In this document: positions 36,806-45,768 of the stretch, piece after piece
Position numbering within the stretch: the first letter of the stretch is position 1
How the letters are laid out: each line of letters opens with the position of its first letter
Source: Methylophilaceae bacterium
Lineage (GTDB): Bacteria > Pseudomonadota > Gammaproteobacteria > Burkholderiales > Methylophilaceae
Length of the DNA: 64,000 nucleotides
NCBI GenBank assembly: GCA_027488395.1
Contig: JAIYBT010000008.1
Span: 1-64,000 of the forward strand
Direction of reading: 5' to 3'
Position numbers and translations under genes: made by a program
Notes under the pieces: generated by a model
Databases searched by the model: none
The model's input: only the letters and a program-made list of their open reading frames with translations
Told to the model about the DNA's origin: nothing

Positions 36806-37888
36806 TTAGTGCACTTGCGATAAAGTGTGAAGGGTATGTTGTAAAGTGACCAAGACTGCGAGCGACTGATCCAAAGAGGATTCAGTCGCAGGCTTTAAAT
36901 CGTTTGTATCTTGGGGGATCAACTGAGTTTCGGCTTGATTCTCAGGCGCTTCAAAATTTAACACTGGCGTCACTTCATCTAATGGCTGAAAGTCAACCAA
37001 AGTTTCAGCTGGAACATCTAACTCCGCTGACGCAGGCAGTAGTAGTGCTTCTTCTTCTAATGGCACTTCGGATTGCAACAGTTCAGTTTGCATTAGCACA
37101 GGCTGTGTAGACAACACTTGGTCGTTCACCGGGATGGCGGTCGATTTCGCAGGCTCTTCATCTGCCGGCTCAAAGTCATCCTGCAGTAAATCTTTGGGTA
37201 CTAAGCCATCTTGAATTAAACTGGCACGGCGTTGCATATAAGCATCACGCATGAAAGCATATGGATCGATTGATGCGTTATCGACTAAATCGGTGGCATC
37301 CAGTAGTTGTGTCCGCTTATCAAGCACTTGTACTAGGCGAACTTGGTTGTGTGCACGAATTTGGCCCGTATTGTGCAAGTAAGTAATCGGATCTGAGGTT
37401 GCCGTATCAAACACTAATCCGCCTGCATCACGTACTGAACTCGGCCCCAAAATTGGTAACACCAAATAAGGACCAGAACCCACGCCCCAATACCCTAAGG
37501 TTTGACCAAAATCTTCATGGTGCTTAGGAATATTGTCCATGCTGGCCACATCAATCAAACCTGCAACGCCAAAAGTGGTGTTAATCACAAACCGACCAGC
37601 ATCGGTAAAGGCTTGCGCAAATTTTAACTGCAATAAATCATTGACGATGGTGGTGAGTGTACCAAGATTACTAAAAAAGTTACTGACACCAGAACGGATA
37701 GGCGAAGGCGTCACAGCCTTGTAGCCTTTAGCCACTGGCTGAATCGCATAACGATCAGTCACATCGTTAAATTTGTAAATACCCCGATTGAGCCCTTCGA
37801 GTGGATCTTTATTGGTTGATGCGCAGCCTGAAACAACACATAGCGCCAACAACAACATTATCATTTTGATTTTATTCATATGTACCAT
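36806..37888 (-). CDS. mlaA: MlaA (VacJ) lipoprotein with long acidic C-terminal tail
   Basis: 360 residues. A lipoprotein signal peptide ends in VVSGC. The MlaA core (about 28-220) has DPLEGLNRGIYKFND, GRFVINTTFGVAGLIDVA, GQTLGYWGVGSGPYLVLP and GPSSVRDAGG. MlaA takes mislocalised phospholipid out of the outer leaflet of the outer membrane and hands it to the MlaC-MlaFEDB pathway. The usual protein is about 250 residues; here roughly 130 extra residues follow, rich in Glu, Leu, Pro and Gln, with no cysteine or catalytic motif. The mlaFEDCB genes are not in the window. An ATG at 37879 is the alternative start. Confidence 0.94.
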   Translation of the reverse strand: MVHMNKIKMIMLLLALCVVSGCASTNKDPLEGLNRGIYKFNDVTDRYAIQPVAKGYKAVTPSPIRSGVSNFFSNLGTLTTIVNDLLQLKFAQAFTDAGRFVINTTFGVAGLIDVASMDNIPKHHEDFGQTLGYWGVGSGPYLVLPILGPSSVRDAGGLVFDTATSDPITYLHNTGQIRAHNQVRLVQVLDKRTQLLDATDLVDNASIDPYAFMRDAYMQRRASLIQDGLVPKDLLQDDFEPADEEPAKSTAIPVNDQVLSTQPVLMQTELLQSEVPLEEEALLLPASAELDVPAETLVDFQPLDEVTPVLNFEAPENQAETQLIPQDTNDLKPATESSLDQSLAVLVTLQHTLHTLSQVH

Positions 37889-38052
37889 TACGCTTCAATT
37901 TTGTGCAATGCACAATCAACACCCTCTTTGTTAGCCATTGATGCATCATTAAACAGCGTTTCAATGCATGCCAAACCGTTAGCAACATGTTTAATCACCA
38001 CCCTCTAACAAGAGCCTATTTGCATAAAAGCTTAATCATTCTACAACAAATG

Positions 38053-39489
38053 TCATGTTACATTCATACTATTTTTGTATAACGCGAGCGCAAGAGCACG
38101 TTGTTCCGCGTGATCTACAATTGGTTTGGGATACCCCGCTATCGATGCACTTGACGCAAACAATGTCGACGTTTTCGAGGGTTTTAAATACGGCTGATGA
38201 ATCCGTTTATGATCTAAATGTGCAATCTCAGTGACATATTTACGAATAAACTTGCCTTCTGGATCAAATTTTTCAGATTGCGACTGCGGGTTAAAAATTC
38301 GAAAATAAGGTTGCGCATCACACCCTGTGGATGCCGCCCATTGCCAACCGCCATTATTGGCAGCCAAATCAAAATCAATTAATTTTTGCGCAAAGTAACG
38401 CTCGCCCCATCGCCAATCAATCAATAAATCTTTCACTAAAAAGCTTGCCACCACCATGCGTAATCGATTGTGCATATAGCCCGTTTGATTGAGTTGTCGC
38501 ATGGCTGCATCTACGATTGGAAAGCCAGTACGCCCCGCACACCACGCTTCAAACCAGTCCACTTGATTAGGGAACACCAGCGCTTCATATTGCGCTTTAT
38601 AAGCCCTGCCTTGCGCCACATCTGGCCGGTGATACAAAATCTGCACATAAAAATCACGCCAAACCAACTCATTCAGCCATCCAGCCGCGCCTGCGTTGCC
38701 ATGGAGCGAGAGCTGCCAAGCCGCACGGGCTATTTGCCGAATTGAGATCGTACCAAAACGCAAATGCACCGAAAGATAGGAAACACCTTTAACGGCAGGG
38801 AAGTTACGTGCATCATGATATTGATCAATGCGCTGCAAAAAATCCTCAAACAATTGCTGCGCACCGTGCATACCGACAGGTAAACGCATGTCCTGTAAAT
38901 TTGTTCGTTTAAACCCCATCTGCACCAAACTTGGCATGTCGGTAGGTAATGATTTGGCCAATGCATGCCAATATTGTTTGACTGGGTAAGGCTTTAGATA
39001 ATAGGCATTTAATTTGGCTAAATGTGAATTGCGATACGGACTAAACACACCATAAGGCTTGCCCGCTTGCGTCAGCACTTCATCTTGCTCAAATAACACA
39101 TGGTCTTTGAAAGCGTGAAATTGGATGGACATTGTAAGCAAGTGCGCTGCGACGGCCTCATCGCGCGCAATCGCAGCAGGCTCGTAATCACGGTTCACAT
39201 ACACCGCATGCACCTTTAATTGGCTTGCCAATGCGGGGATTTCATCACGCGCGCTACCATGTTTGACAATGACATCTGCACCTGCGGCCTGCAACGATTG
39301 TTTCAACTGGAATACGCTTTCCCAGATAAACTCCACGCGGCGGTCTGCGCGATCTTCAAGCTTGTCTAAAATCTCAGTGTCAAAAACGAACACCACATAG
39401 ACTTGGGTATGTTGTTTCAGCGCATGATACAAGGCAGCGTGATCATCATCACGCAAATCACGGCGCAGCCAAACGAGGGCAGCTGTCAT
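38053..39489 (-). CDS. phrB: Deoxyribodipyrimidine photolyase (class I CPD)
   Basis: 478 residues. The N-terminal antenna-binding Rossmann domain begins ALVWLRRDLRDDDHAAL. The FAD domain contains WLNELVWRDFYVQIL, RTGFPIVDAAMRQLNQTGYM, LLIDWRWGERYFAQKL, FDLAANNGGWQWAASTGCDA and QPYFRIFNP, all photolyase signatures. It repairs cyclobutane pyrimidine dimers with blue light and FADH. The Asn of the AANNGGWQW segment, typical of photolyases and not of plant cryptochromes, is present. It lies three bases after rlmH and may be co-transcribed with it. Confidence 0.96.
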   Translation of the reverse strand: MTAALVWLRRDLRDDDHAALYHALKQHTQVYVVFVFDTEILDKLEDRADRRVEFIWESVFQLKQSLQAAGADVIVKHGSARDEIPALASQLKVHAVYVNRDYEPAAIARDEAVAAHLLTMSIQFHAFKDHVLFEQDEVLTQAGKPYGVFSPYRNSHLAKLNAYYLKPYPVKQYWHALAKSLPTDMPSLVQMGFKRTNLQDMRLPVGMHGAQQLFEDFLQRIDQYHDARNFPAVKGVSYLSVHLRFGTISIRQIARAAWQLSLHGNAGAAGWLNELVWRDFYVQILYHRPDVAQGRAYKAQYEALVFPNQVDWFEAWCAGRTGFPIVDAAMRQLNQTGYMHNRLRMVVASFLVKDLLIDWRWGERYFAQKLIDFDLAANNGGWQWAASTGCDAQPYFRIFNPQSQSEKFDPEGKFIRKYVTEIAHLDHKRIHQPYLKPSKTSTLFASSASIAGYPKPIVDHAEQRALALALYKNSMNVT

Positions 39490-39492
39490 AAA

Positions 39493-39960
39493 TTATTCTC
39501 GGTGGTAAGGGTGTCCGCTTAGGACGGTATGTGCACGATAAAGTTGCTCAGTCAACATCACGCGCACCATGCCATGAGGCATGGTCAGATGGGATAAACG
39601 TAGTAGCCAGTCTGCTCTGGTCTTGAGCGAGGGGTGAATACCATCTGCACCGCCAATGACAAAGGCAAGATCGCGCCCCATGCCTTGCCATTGTTTGAGT
39701 TTTTCAGACAATTGTAACGAGGTGACCGCCTGACCATGCTCATCAAGCACCACCAAATAGTCTCGTCCAACGGCTTCTAAGATACGCTTAGCTTCTGCCT
39801 CTTGTACCACGTCACTGTTTTTGCCAGATGCACGCTTATCGGGCTTTATTTCGATGATGCGGGTATCGAGTTCGCGTGGCATGCGTTTCAGATATTCGGC
39901 ACACGCCGTCTCCACCCAATCAGGCATTTTATGCCCAACAGAGAAAATATTGAGCTTCAT
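39493..39960 (-). CDS. rlmH: 23S rRNA pseudouridine-1915 N3-methyltransferase
   Basis: 155 residues, the exact size of RlmH. The SPOUT fold is shown by LAFVIGGADGIHP and by the C-terminal LSHLTMPHGMVRVMLTEQLY followed by HPYHRE. It uses SAM to methylate pseudouridine 1915 in helix 69 of 23S rRNA. The gene follows rsfS by 12 bp, the standard rsfS-rlmH pair. Confidence 0.97.
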   Translation of the reverse strand: MKLNIFSVGHKMPDWVETACAEYLKRMPRELDTRIIEIKPDKRASGKNSDVVQEAEAKRILEAVGRDYLVVLDEHGQAVTSLQLSEKLKQWQGMGRDLAFVIGGADGIHPSLKTRADWLLRLSHLTMPHGMVRVMLTEQLYRAHTVLSGHPYHRE

Positions 39961-39972
39961 GCCAGCAGCACC

Positions 39973-40335
39973 CTAGGCAGCTGACGCCGCTCGGCGCGAC
40001 TGGGACTCACTCCACAATTGCTCTAAGTTGTAGTAGGCGCGTGTGGTTGGCACCATGACGTGCACCACAATTTCCTCGAGATCCACCAACACCCACTCAC
40101 CGTCTTTTTCACCTTCAATGCCACGCGCTTCCACCCCTTTTTCTTTCAGCTTGTCGCGTACATTGTCGGCAATCGCCTTGCATTGACGGGTCGAATTACC
40201 GCTGGCCACCACCATATAACTGGTCACGGATGTCATCTGACGTACATCCATGACATTGATATCAAAGGCTTTAATATCTTCTAGCGCGTCAACCACCGCC
40301 AATTTCATTTCTTCAAGTTGCATTGTGATCATCAA
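39973..40335 (-). CDS. rsfS: Ribosomal silencing factor RsfS
   Basis: 120 residues. VVDALEDIKAFDINVMDVR, SYMVVASGNSTRQCKAIAD and GEKDGEWVLVDLEEIVVHVM are the RsfS (Iojap) signatures. It binds uL14 and blocks 30S-50S joining when nutrients are low. The start could also be the ATG at 40323; neither has a clear ribosome site. It is eight bases downstream of panD, with which it shares the run panC-panD-rsfS-rlmH. Confidence 0.96.
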   Translation of the reverse strand: MMITMQLEEMKLAVVDALEDIKAFDINVMDVRQMTSVTSYMVVASGNSTRQCKAIADNVRDKLKEKGVEARGIEGEKDGEWVLVDLEEIVVHVMVPTTRAYYNLEQLWSESQSRRAASAA

Positions 40336-40343
40336 TGATAGGT

Positions 40344-40724
40344 TTAAGCGGCTTGCGCTGGAATATGGTCTTTTTGGGCCACAATACGGTTTTGGGCATC
40401 CACATAAATTAAGGTGGGATGATATTGATTGACTTCGACTTCGGTATATTGCGCATAGCTTGCAATAATAATTAAATCGTCTGGATTGGCCTTATGGGCT
40501 GCGGCGCCATTCACTGAAATAATGCCGGAGTGACGCTCAGCACAAATGGCGTAGGTGGTAAATCGCTCGCCATTATTAATGTTGTAGATTTGAATTTGCT
40601 CATATTCATGAATATTGGCAGCTTCCAACAAAGCTTCATCAATTGCGCAACTACCCTCGTAGTGCAGCTCGCTGTGCGTCACACGCACCCGATGAAGCTT
40701 TGATTTCAACATCACTCTTTGCAT
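40344..40724 (-). CDS. panD: Aspartate 1-decarboxylase proenzyme
   Basis: 126 residues from the ATG at 40724 (starts [16 protein letters not shown]). YEGSC contains the Gly-Ser bond (G24-S25) at which the proenzyme cleaves itself to form the pyruvoyl cofactor; [30 protein letters not shown] and PTLIYVD complete the family. It makes beta-alanine for pantothenate. In-frame codons upstream to 40754 are unlikely to be used. panC follows upstream in the same direction, so the two last inputs of pantothenate synthesis are together. Confidence 0.97.
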   Translation of the reverse strand: MQRVMLKSKLHRVRVTHSELHYEGSCAIDEALLEAANIHEYEQIQIYNINNGERFTTYAICAERHSGIISVNGAAAHKANPDDLIIIASYAQYTEVEVNQYHPTLIYVDAQNRIVAQKDHIPAQAA

Positions 40725-40824
40725 TGCATCCCTTTTGCAAAATTTCCGCATCACTCGGAAAAGCTGGCAATTATAAAGTTATCAATAGCTTAGCGCAAAA
40801 TAAATTTATCACCAAGGTCAACCC

Positions 40825-41688
40825 TTAAGGCAGAGAAACGGCCAGTTCTAGATTATCAATCAACCGTGTATTGCCAAGTTTTGCCGCCGCCAACATGACC
40901 CAAGCTGTAGAATCCGTACGAGGTAATGTCAATGTGACTGGGTTGCGTATGGCCACATAATCCACCTGCCAGCCATCACTTTGCAACTGCGTGCACGCCG
41001 AATGTTCAAGCGCCAAATACCCACGTTCGCCCGCCAACAACGCTTGTGCTATCCGTTGCAATTGACCATACAATTGCGGCGCTTGTGTTGTTTGTGCCTC
41101 AGTTAAATAAGCATTACGAGAGCTCATGGCGAGGCCCGACGCTTCACGCGAAGTTTCGCCGGCGATGATTTCTATTGGAAAGTTGAGTTGGCGCACCAAG
41201 GCATGGATCACCATCAATTGCTGGTAATCTTTTTTGCCAAACACTGCCATTTGCGGCCTGACAAGATGAAACAATTTAGTCACCACCGTCGCCACCCCAG
41301 CAAAGTGCCCAGGTCGATGCGCCCCGCACAGCTGATCAGCAAATGCAGGTGGTTGAATCAGCACGCTTTGGTGCAAACCTTGGTCATCCGCCTCTGGGTA
41401 CATCTCGATGACGGTCGGTGCAAAGACTAGGTCAACCCCCGCCTTTTGCAACTTGTCACAATCCTCAAGTAAGGTGCGCGGATAAGCCGAAAAATCCTCA
41501 CCCAACCCAAACTGCAATGGATTAACAAAAATACTGACGACAACAACATCTGCATGCGAGCGTGCTAACTGCACCAATGCCAGATGGCCCGCATGTAAAT
41601 GGCCCATGGTGGGCACCAATGCGACACGTTTCCCGCATTGCGGATCTAACGCTGCGCGCAGCGCACGTATGTCATGCACAATTTGCAT
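40825..41688 (-). CDS. panC: Pantothenate synthetase
   Basis: 287 residues from the ATG at 41688, preceded by AAGGG at good spacing; an ATG at 41733 lacks support. LVPTMGHLHAGHLALV is the HIGH-like ATP-binding motif, followed by VSIFVNPLQFG, GAHRPGHFAGVATVVTKLF, GKKDYQQLMVI and the KMSKS-like SSRNAYL. It joins pantoate and beta-alanine with ATP. The panC-panD spacing is 100 bp. panB is not in the window. Confidence 0.96.
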   Translation of the reverse strand: MQIVHDIRALRAALDPQCGKRVALVPTMGHLHAGHLALVQLARSHADVVVVSIFVNPLQFGLGEDFSAYPRTLLEDCDKLQKAGVDLVFAPTVIEMYPEADDQGLHQSVLIQPPAFADQLCGAHRPGHFAGVATVVTKLFHLVRPQMAVFGKKDYQQLMVIHALVRQLNFPIEIIAGETSREASGLAMSSRNAYLTEAQTTQAPQLYGQLQRIAQALLAGERGYLALEHSACTQLQSDGWQVDYVAIRNPVTLTLPRTDSTAWVMLAAAKLGNTRLIDNLELAVSLP

Positions 41689-41837
41689 AAAACACCCTTG
41701 AAACACCTTACATCGATGGAAATGTGGCTGCAATATAGCACAGACCAGTCATTGAGACTGTATGACACCAATTGACAAGACGCCTACACTCCCCCTATAT
41801 TGCAGATACTTTTAATCAAAAACAATGGGAGTTAGGC

Positions 41838-42257
41838 ATGAGTATCGCATCTGAATTTAAACAATTTGCGCTCAAAGGGAATGTGATGGATTTGGCAGTT
41901 GGCGTCATCATCGGCGGCGCTTTCGGTAAAATTGTTGACTCCTTAGTCAACGATATCATCATGCCAGTGGTGGGTCAGTTAATTGGTGGGTTAGATTTCA
42001 GTAATATGTTTATTGCACTCAACGGCCAAGAGGCAAGCCTAACCTTGGTAGAAGCCAAAAAATTAGGTGCAGTGCTGGCTTACGGTAACTTTATTACCAT
42101 CGTGTTGAACTTCGTCATATTGGCGTTTGTGATTTTTCAAATGGTTAAATTTATGAATAGCCTAAAAAAAGAAACGCCAGCAGAACCAGCCGCGCCTGCC
42201 GTCACACCAGAGGACATTGTGTTACTGCGTGAAATCAGAGATAGTCTAAAAAAATAA
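41838..42257 (+). CDS. mscL: Large-conductance mechanosensitive channel
   Basis: 139 residues from the ATG at 41838, which is preceded by GGGAG. The first helix and pore region [20 protein letters not shown] is a near-invariant MscL motif; the second membrane helix is around residues 75-97 ([19 protein letters not shown]), and the C-terminal bundle is at LREIRDSL. It opens under membrane tension to release solutes on hypo-osmotic shock. It is divergent from panC and closed by a terminator at 42271. Confidence 0.97.
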   Translation: MSIASEFKQFALKGNVMDLAVGVIIGGAFGKIVDSLVNDIIMPVVGQLIGGLDFSNMFIALNGQEASLTLVEAKKLGAVLAYGNFITIVLNFVILAFVIFQMVKFMNSLKKETPAEPAAPAVTPEDIVLLREIRDSLKK

Positions 42258-42270
42258 CGCAGGGTTAAAT

Positions 42271-42301
42271 AAAAAAAGGTGCTTAAAGCACCTTTTTTTA
42301 T
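42271..42301 (+). terminator. Rho-independent terminator after mscL
   Basis: AAAAAAAGGTGCTT followed by AAAGCACCTTTTTTT gives a compact perfect stem with a T tail; it is likely bidirectional between mscL and the convergent small gene. Confidence 0.9.
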
Positions 42302-42320
42302 GTACATCTACAGCGACCGA

Positions 42321-42719
42321 TTACATACCACCCGCTGGATTGGTTTGAATTTGATAGCTTTGCCCTTCGTTCGCATCACTGCCATCATTGTTCAAAAACA
42401 CCACCACACTGACTTGATCATCAATGATATCCAGCTCTGTGGTAGGGTAAAAAGCCCCTTGCGCATCTTTATTAATGTTGTGGTAATGCCAAATAGAGGC
42501 CACGACACGGCCAGAATCCTTAAGTTTAATGTCTTCAGCTTTGGCTGGCTCACCGAGTAACGCAACAATTTCGGCACGTTTCAGTTTACCAATCGCATCG
42601 ACAAACCCACGCTCATCCAACGGCAAGCTGGCAGGAGATACGTTACCCGCTGATGCCAAATGTGAAGCCATCAACATGCTGATGGTTAGAAATGCGGTTA
42701 ACACTGTTTGTTTTCTCAT
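42321..42719 (-). CDS. Small exported protein, SmpA/BamE-like in outline
   Basis: 132 residues; GGAG lies six bases before the ATG at 42719. The signal peptide ends around residues 22-24 (ASHLASAG). A short helical part with KLKRAEIVALLGEP is followed by beta strands (SIWHYHN, TELDIIDDQVSVVVFL). The pattern of helix, LLGEP, then W-Y strands recalls the SmpA/BamE fold, but there is no lipobox cysteine. I assign no function. It is convergent with mscL and downstream of corC. Confidence 0.7.
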   Translation of the reverse strand: MRKQTVLTAFLTISMLMASHLASAGNVSPASLPLDERGFVDAIGKLKRAEIVALLGEPAKAEDIKLKDSGRVVASIWHYHNINKDAQGAFYPTTELDIIDDQVSVVVFLNNDGSDANEGQSYQIQTNPAGGM

Positions 42720-42793
42720 CATTCGCTCCTTAATGGTGAATTGGTGAGTTAAAACACCATTTAGTTCACCGGGTTAACAAATTAACACTTGCA

Positions 42794-43651
42794 TCAAGTC
42801 TCAACGTTGTGCTGTATTGGCTCCGCTTGTTCAACCAATAACGCATGCACGCGGCGACTGTCCGCACGTACTACCGTTACTTTCAAATGATCCAGTTGTA
42901 TCTGTTCACCACGTTTTGGCAAATGGCCGAATCGATTCACCACTAACCCACCAAAGGTTGAAAATTCCTCATCACTAAATTGCGTGCCTAAAGCATCATT
43001 GAGTTCCGCAATTTCGGTTAAGGCTTTTACTCGATACTGACCTGTGGTCTGTTGAATAATGTTATCTTCATCTTCGTCATAATCGTATTCATCATCAATA
43101 TCGCCAACAATTTGTTCGAGTACATCTTCGATAGTCACCATGCCCGCAACGCCGCCGTATTCATCCACAACAATCGCGATATGGTTTCGATTACTACGAA
43201 ACTCTTTAAGTAAGACATTAAGACGCTTTGATTCGGGAATAAACACAGCAGGACGCAACATATCGCGCAAATCAAACTCTTCACCTGCATAAAATCTGAG
43301 CAAATCTTTGGCTAACAAAATGCCGACGACTTCATTTTTATTATCCTCGATCACCGGAAAACGTGAGTGCGCGGTTTCAATCACAAATGGCAAAAAGCTG
43401 TCTGGCGGTTGCGCAATATCAATGACATCCATTTGTGAGCGCGGGATCATGATATCGCGCACTTGCATTTCACTGACTTGCAATACGCCTTCTATCATCG
43501 CGAGTGAATCACCATCCATTAAATGGTTTTCATAAGCGCTATGCAGAAGGGCCACTAACTGTTCGCGATCTTCTGGCTCACGTAAAAGTAGGTGACTGAG
43601 ACGTTCTAAAAAGGAGGGTTTATGGGGAAACTTTTCTGGCTCCGAAGCCAT
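42794..43651 (-). CDS. corC: CorC-like CBS-domain protein (HlyC/CorC family)
   Basis: 285 residues, soluble. Two CBS domains (about 65-185) include RDIMIPRSQMDVID and FRSNRNHIAIVVDEYGGVAG, then GMVTIEDVLEQIVGDI; an acidic linker (DDEYDYDEDEDN) leads to the CorC/HlyC associated domain (STFGGLVVNRFGHLPKRGE). CorC proteins are linked to magnesium and cobalt efflux with CorA/MgtE-type transporters and bind adenine nucleotides in the CBS pair. In many Proteobacteria the gene lies beside ybeY and lnt; neither is seen here. Confidence 0.93.
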   Translation of the reverse strand: MASEPEKFPHKPSFLERLSHLLLREPEDREQLVALLHSAYENHLMDGDSLAMIEGVLQVSEMQVRDIMIPRSQMDVIDIAQPPDSFLPFVIETAHSRFPVIEDNKNEVVGILLAKDLLRFYAGEEFDLRDMLRPAVFIPESKRLNVLLKEFRSNRNHIAIVVDEYGGVAGMVTIEDVLEQIVGDIDDEYDYDEDEDNIIQQTTGQYRVKALTEIAELNDALGTQFSDEEFSTFGGLVVNRFGHLPKRGEQIQLDHLKVTVVRADSRRVHALLVEQAEPIQHNVET

Positions 43652-43806
43652 ATATTATGCTGGCGACAGCATCCTGTGTAATACGATAGGCAAAAGCATA
43701 CCTTAAATTGGTCAAAAGTAATACCTTGACCAAGGACCCATGTGCGCGCAGACACTCGCCTAACATGGTGCGTCACGGACCCAAATAAACTAGACTTGAA
43801 CCGCCG

Positions 43807-45009
43807 TTAGCTATAATTTAATCCCATCACGTCACGCACTTCACGCATGGTTTCGCGCGCCAGTTTCCTGGCTTTTTCACACCCTTCCGCCACGATATTT
43901 TTAACGATGGTTGGATCTTCTGCGTACTCGGCAGCACGGGCTTGAATCGGCGTCAGTTCGGCAACCACACCATCAATCACGGGTTGTTTACATTGAATAC
44001 AACCAATGCCTGCAGTGCGGCAGCCTTCTTGCACCCATGCTTTGGTTGGTTCATCGGAATACACTTCATGTAACTGCCACACTGGGCATTTTGCTGGATC
44101 TCCCGGATCGGTACGGCGAATACGAGCGGGATCGGTCGGCATGGTTTTGATTTTTTTAGTGACTTCATCGATCGGCTCGCGCAATGAAATCGTATTGTTG
44201 TAGGATTTAGACATTTTTTGACCATCTAAACCAAACATCTTGGATGCGGGGGTGAGCTTATAATCAGGCTCAATCAAAATGATTTTGCCACCGCCCTCCA
44301 AATACCCGAGCAATCGCTCTTTATCCCCTAAACTTAAATTTTGCTGTTCAGTGATCATGGCGCGTGCCGATTCCAGCGCTTCAGCGTCACCGCTTTCTTG
44401 ATAAGCACTCCGCATTTCTTCATAGAGGGCAGCGCGCTTCGAGCCTAACTTTTTAATGGCGGCTTCGGCTTTTTCTTCAAAGCCTTTTTCGCGGCCGTAA
44501 ATATGGTTAAACCGTCTAGCCACTTCACGGGTAAGTTCGATGTGCGGTACTTGGTCTTCACCAACAGGCACTTGGGTGGCTTTATAAATTAAAATATCCG
44601 CACTTTGCAGCAAGGGATAACCTAAAAAGCCATAGGTAGATAAATCTTTACTAGAGAGTTTTTCTTGTTGATCTTTGTAGGTCGGCACGCGCTCCAACCA
44701 ACTGAGCGGCGTCATCATGCTAAGTAAGGTATGCAACTCTGCATGTTCGGGCACTCTTGATTGAATAAAAATCGTTGCATTGGCTGGGTCAATACCAGCA
44801 GCCAACCAGTCAATCACCATGTCCCATACATTGGCTTCAATCACTTCTGGTGTGTCGTAATGGGTGGTCAGTGCATGCCAATCAGCCACAAAAAATAAGC
44901 ACTCACACTCATGTTGAAGTCTGAGCCAGTTTTTGAGTACGCCATGATAATGCCCCAAGTGTAACTGTCCCGTGGGGCGCATCCCCGATAATACGCGTTC
45001 GACCGCCAT
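43807..45009 (-). CDS. trpS: Tryptophanyl-tRNA synthetase
   Basis: 400 residues, the longer form common in Betaproteobacteria, with an extra charged segment around 195-245. The class I signatures are GMRPTGQLHLGHYHG (HIGH region) and GQKMSKSYNN (KMSKS). FVADWHALTTHYDTPE and VGEDQVPHIELTREVARRFN are tryptophan and dimer contact regions. Four cysteines lie in the C-terminal half (KCPVW, GCRTAG, CIQCKQP), which could form a metal or Fe-S site as reported for some TrpRS. It is the last gene of the PHP, Sua5-like, M50, trpS run. Confidence 0.97.
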   Translation of the reverse strand: MAVERVLSGMRPTGQLHLGHYHGVLKNWLRLQHECECLFFVADWHALTTHYDTPEVIEANVWDMVIDWLAAGIDPANATIFIQSRVPEHAELHTLLSMMTPLSWLERVPTYKDQQEKLSSKDLSTYGFLGYPLLQSADILIYKATQVPVGEDQVPHIELTREVARRFNHIYGREKGFEEKAEAAIKKLGSKRAALYEEMRSAYQESGDAEALESARAMITEQQNLSLGDKERLLGYLEGGGKIILIEPDYKLTPASKMFGLDGQKMSKSYNNTISLREPIDEVTKKIKTMPTDPARIRRTDPGDPAKCPVWQLHEVYSDEPTKAWVQEGCRTAGIGCIQCKQPVIDGVVAELTPIQARAAEYAEDPTIVKNIVAEGCEKARKLARETMREVRDVMGLNYS

Positions 45010-45063
45010 GATGATGGTTATTCCTATTATTGAATAAAGTGTCGCATTCGTAAGCGTTGCTGT

Positions 45064-45705
45064 TTAAAACAACAACTGCTGAATCAACTGTTGAAAAAAT
45101 CTTAACACAGGTGACAGGATAGCACCCAGCACCCCTGTCAATAACAATGCAATGAGTATCAACATGCCAAAACGTTCGAGCTTAGCAAACTGCACAGCGG
45201 CTGGCATCGGCAACAAACTGACGGCAATCCGGCCGCCATCGAGCGGTGGCAATGGCAACAAATTCAGCACAAGCAACACCAGATTTATTTGGATACCAGC
45301 GACACTCATCTGCGATAAAAATAATTGTGCGGTTTCGGGAAAAAGGCTTATGCGTGCGTACATCAGGCCCCACAACAAGGCCATCACAAAGTTAGAGGCA
45401 GGACCTGCTAAAGCCACCCATAACATGTCTTGCTTGGGGCGCCGTAATTGGCCGAAATTGACGGGCACAGGCTTTGCCCAGCCAAACAAAATACCACCCA
45501 ATATCAAACTGAGCGCAGGCAGCAACAGCGTACCAATCGGATCAATGTGCTTAAAAGGATTGAGCGTGATGCGGCCCAGCCGCTCAGCGGTTAAATCGCC
45601 AAAATACTTGGCCGCGTAGCCATGTGCGGCTTCATGCACCGTAATGGCAAACAAAATGGGCAAGGCACATGCCGTGAGCTTTTGAATGGTAGCGGGTTCC
45701 AGCAT
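45064..45705 (-). CDS. Site-2 protease family (M50) membrane metalloprotease
   Basis: 213 residues from the ATG at 45705. The zinc motif HEAAH (TVHEAAHGYAAKYFG) is in the first helix at residues 24-28, and the second metal ligand lies in LLPLPPLDGGRI, the NPDG-like motif. Four to six membrane helices are predicted. It belongs to the small YwhC-like M50 group with no PDZ or CBS domain; substrates are unknown. The position just before trpS and after the Sua5-like gene is conserved in many Betaproteobacteria, so the neighbourhood gives no functional clue. Confidence 0.93.
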   Translation of the reverse strand: MLEPATIQKLTACALPILFAITVHEAAHGYAAKYFGDLTAERLGRITLNPFKHIDPIGTLLLPALSLILGGILFGWAKPVPVNFGQLRRPKQDMLWVALAGPASNFVMALLWGLMYARISLFPETAQLFLSQMSVAGIQINLVLLVLNLLPLPPLDGGRIAVSLLPMPAAVQFAKLERFGMLILIALLLTGVLGAILSPVLRFFQQLIQQLLF

Positions 45706-45768
45706 AAGGTGATCGCACAACTTTCAATCAACAATTATAGTTAAGAAATGAGTACTTTATATTCAACA

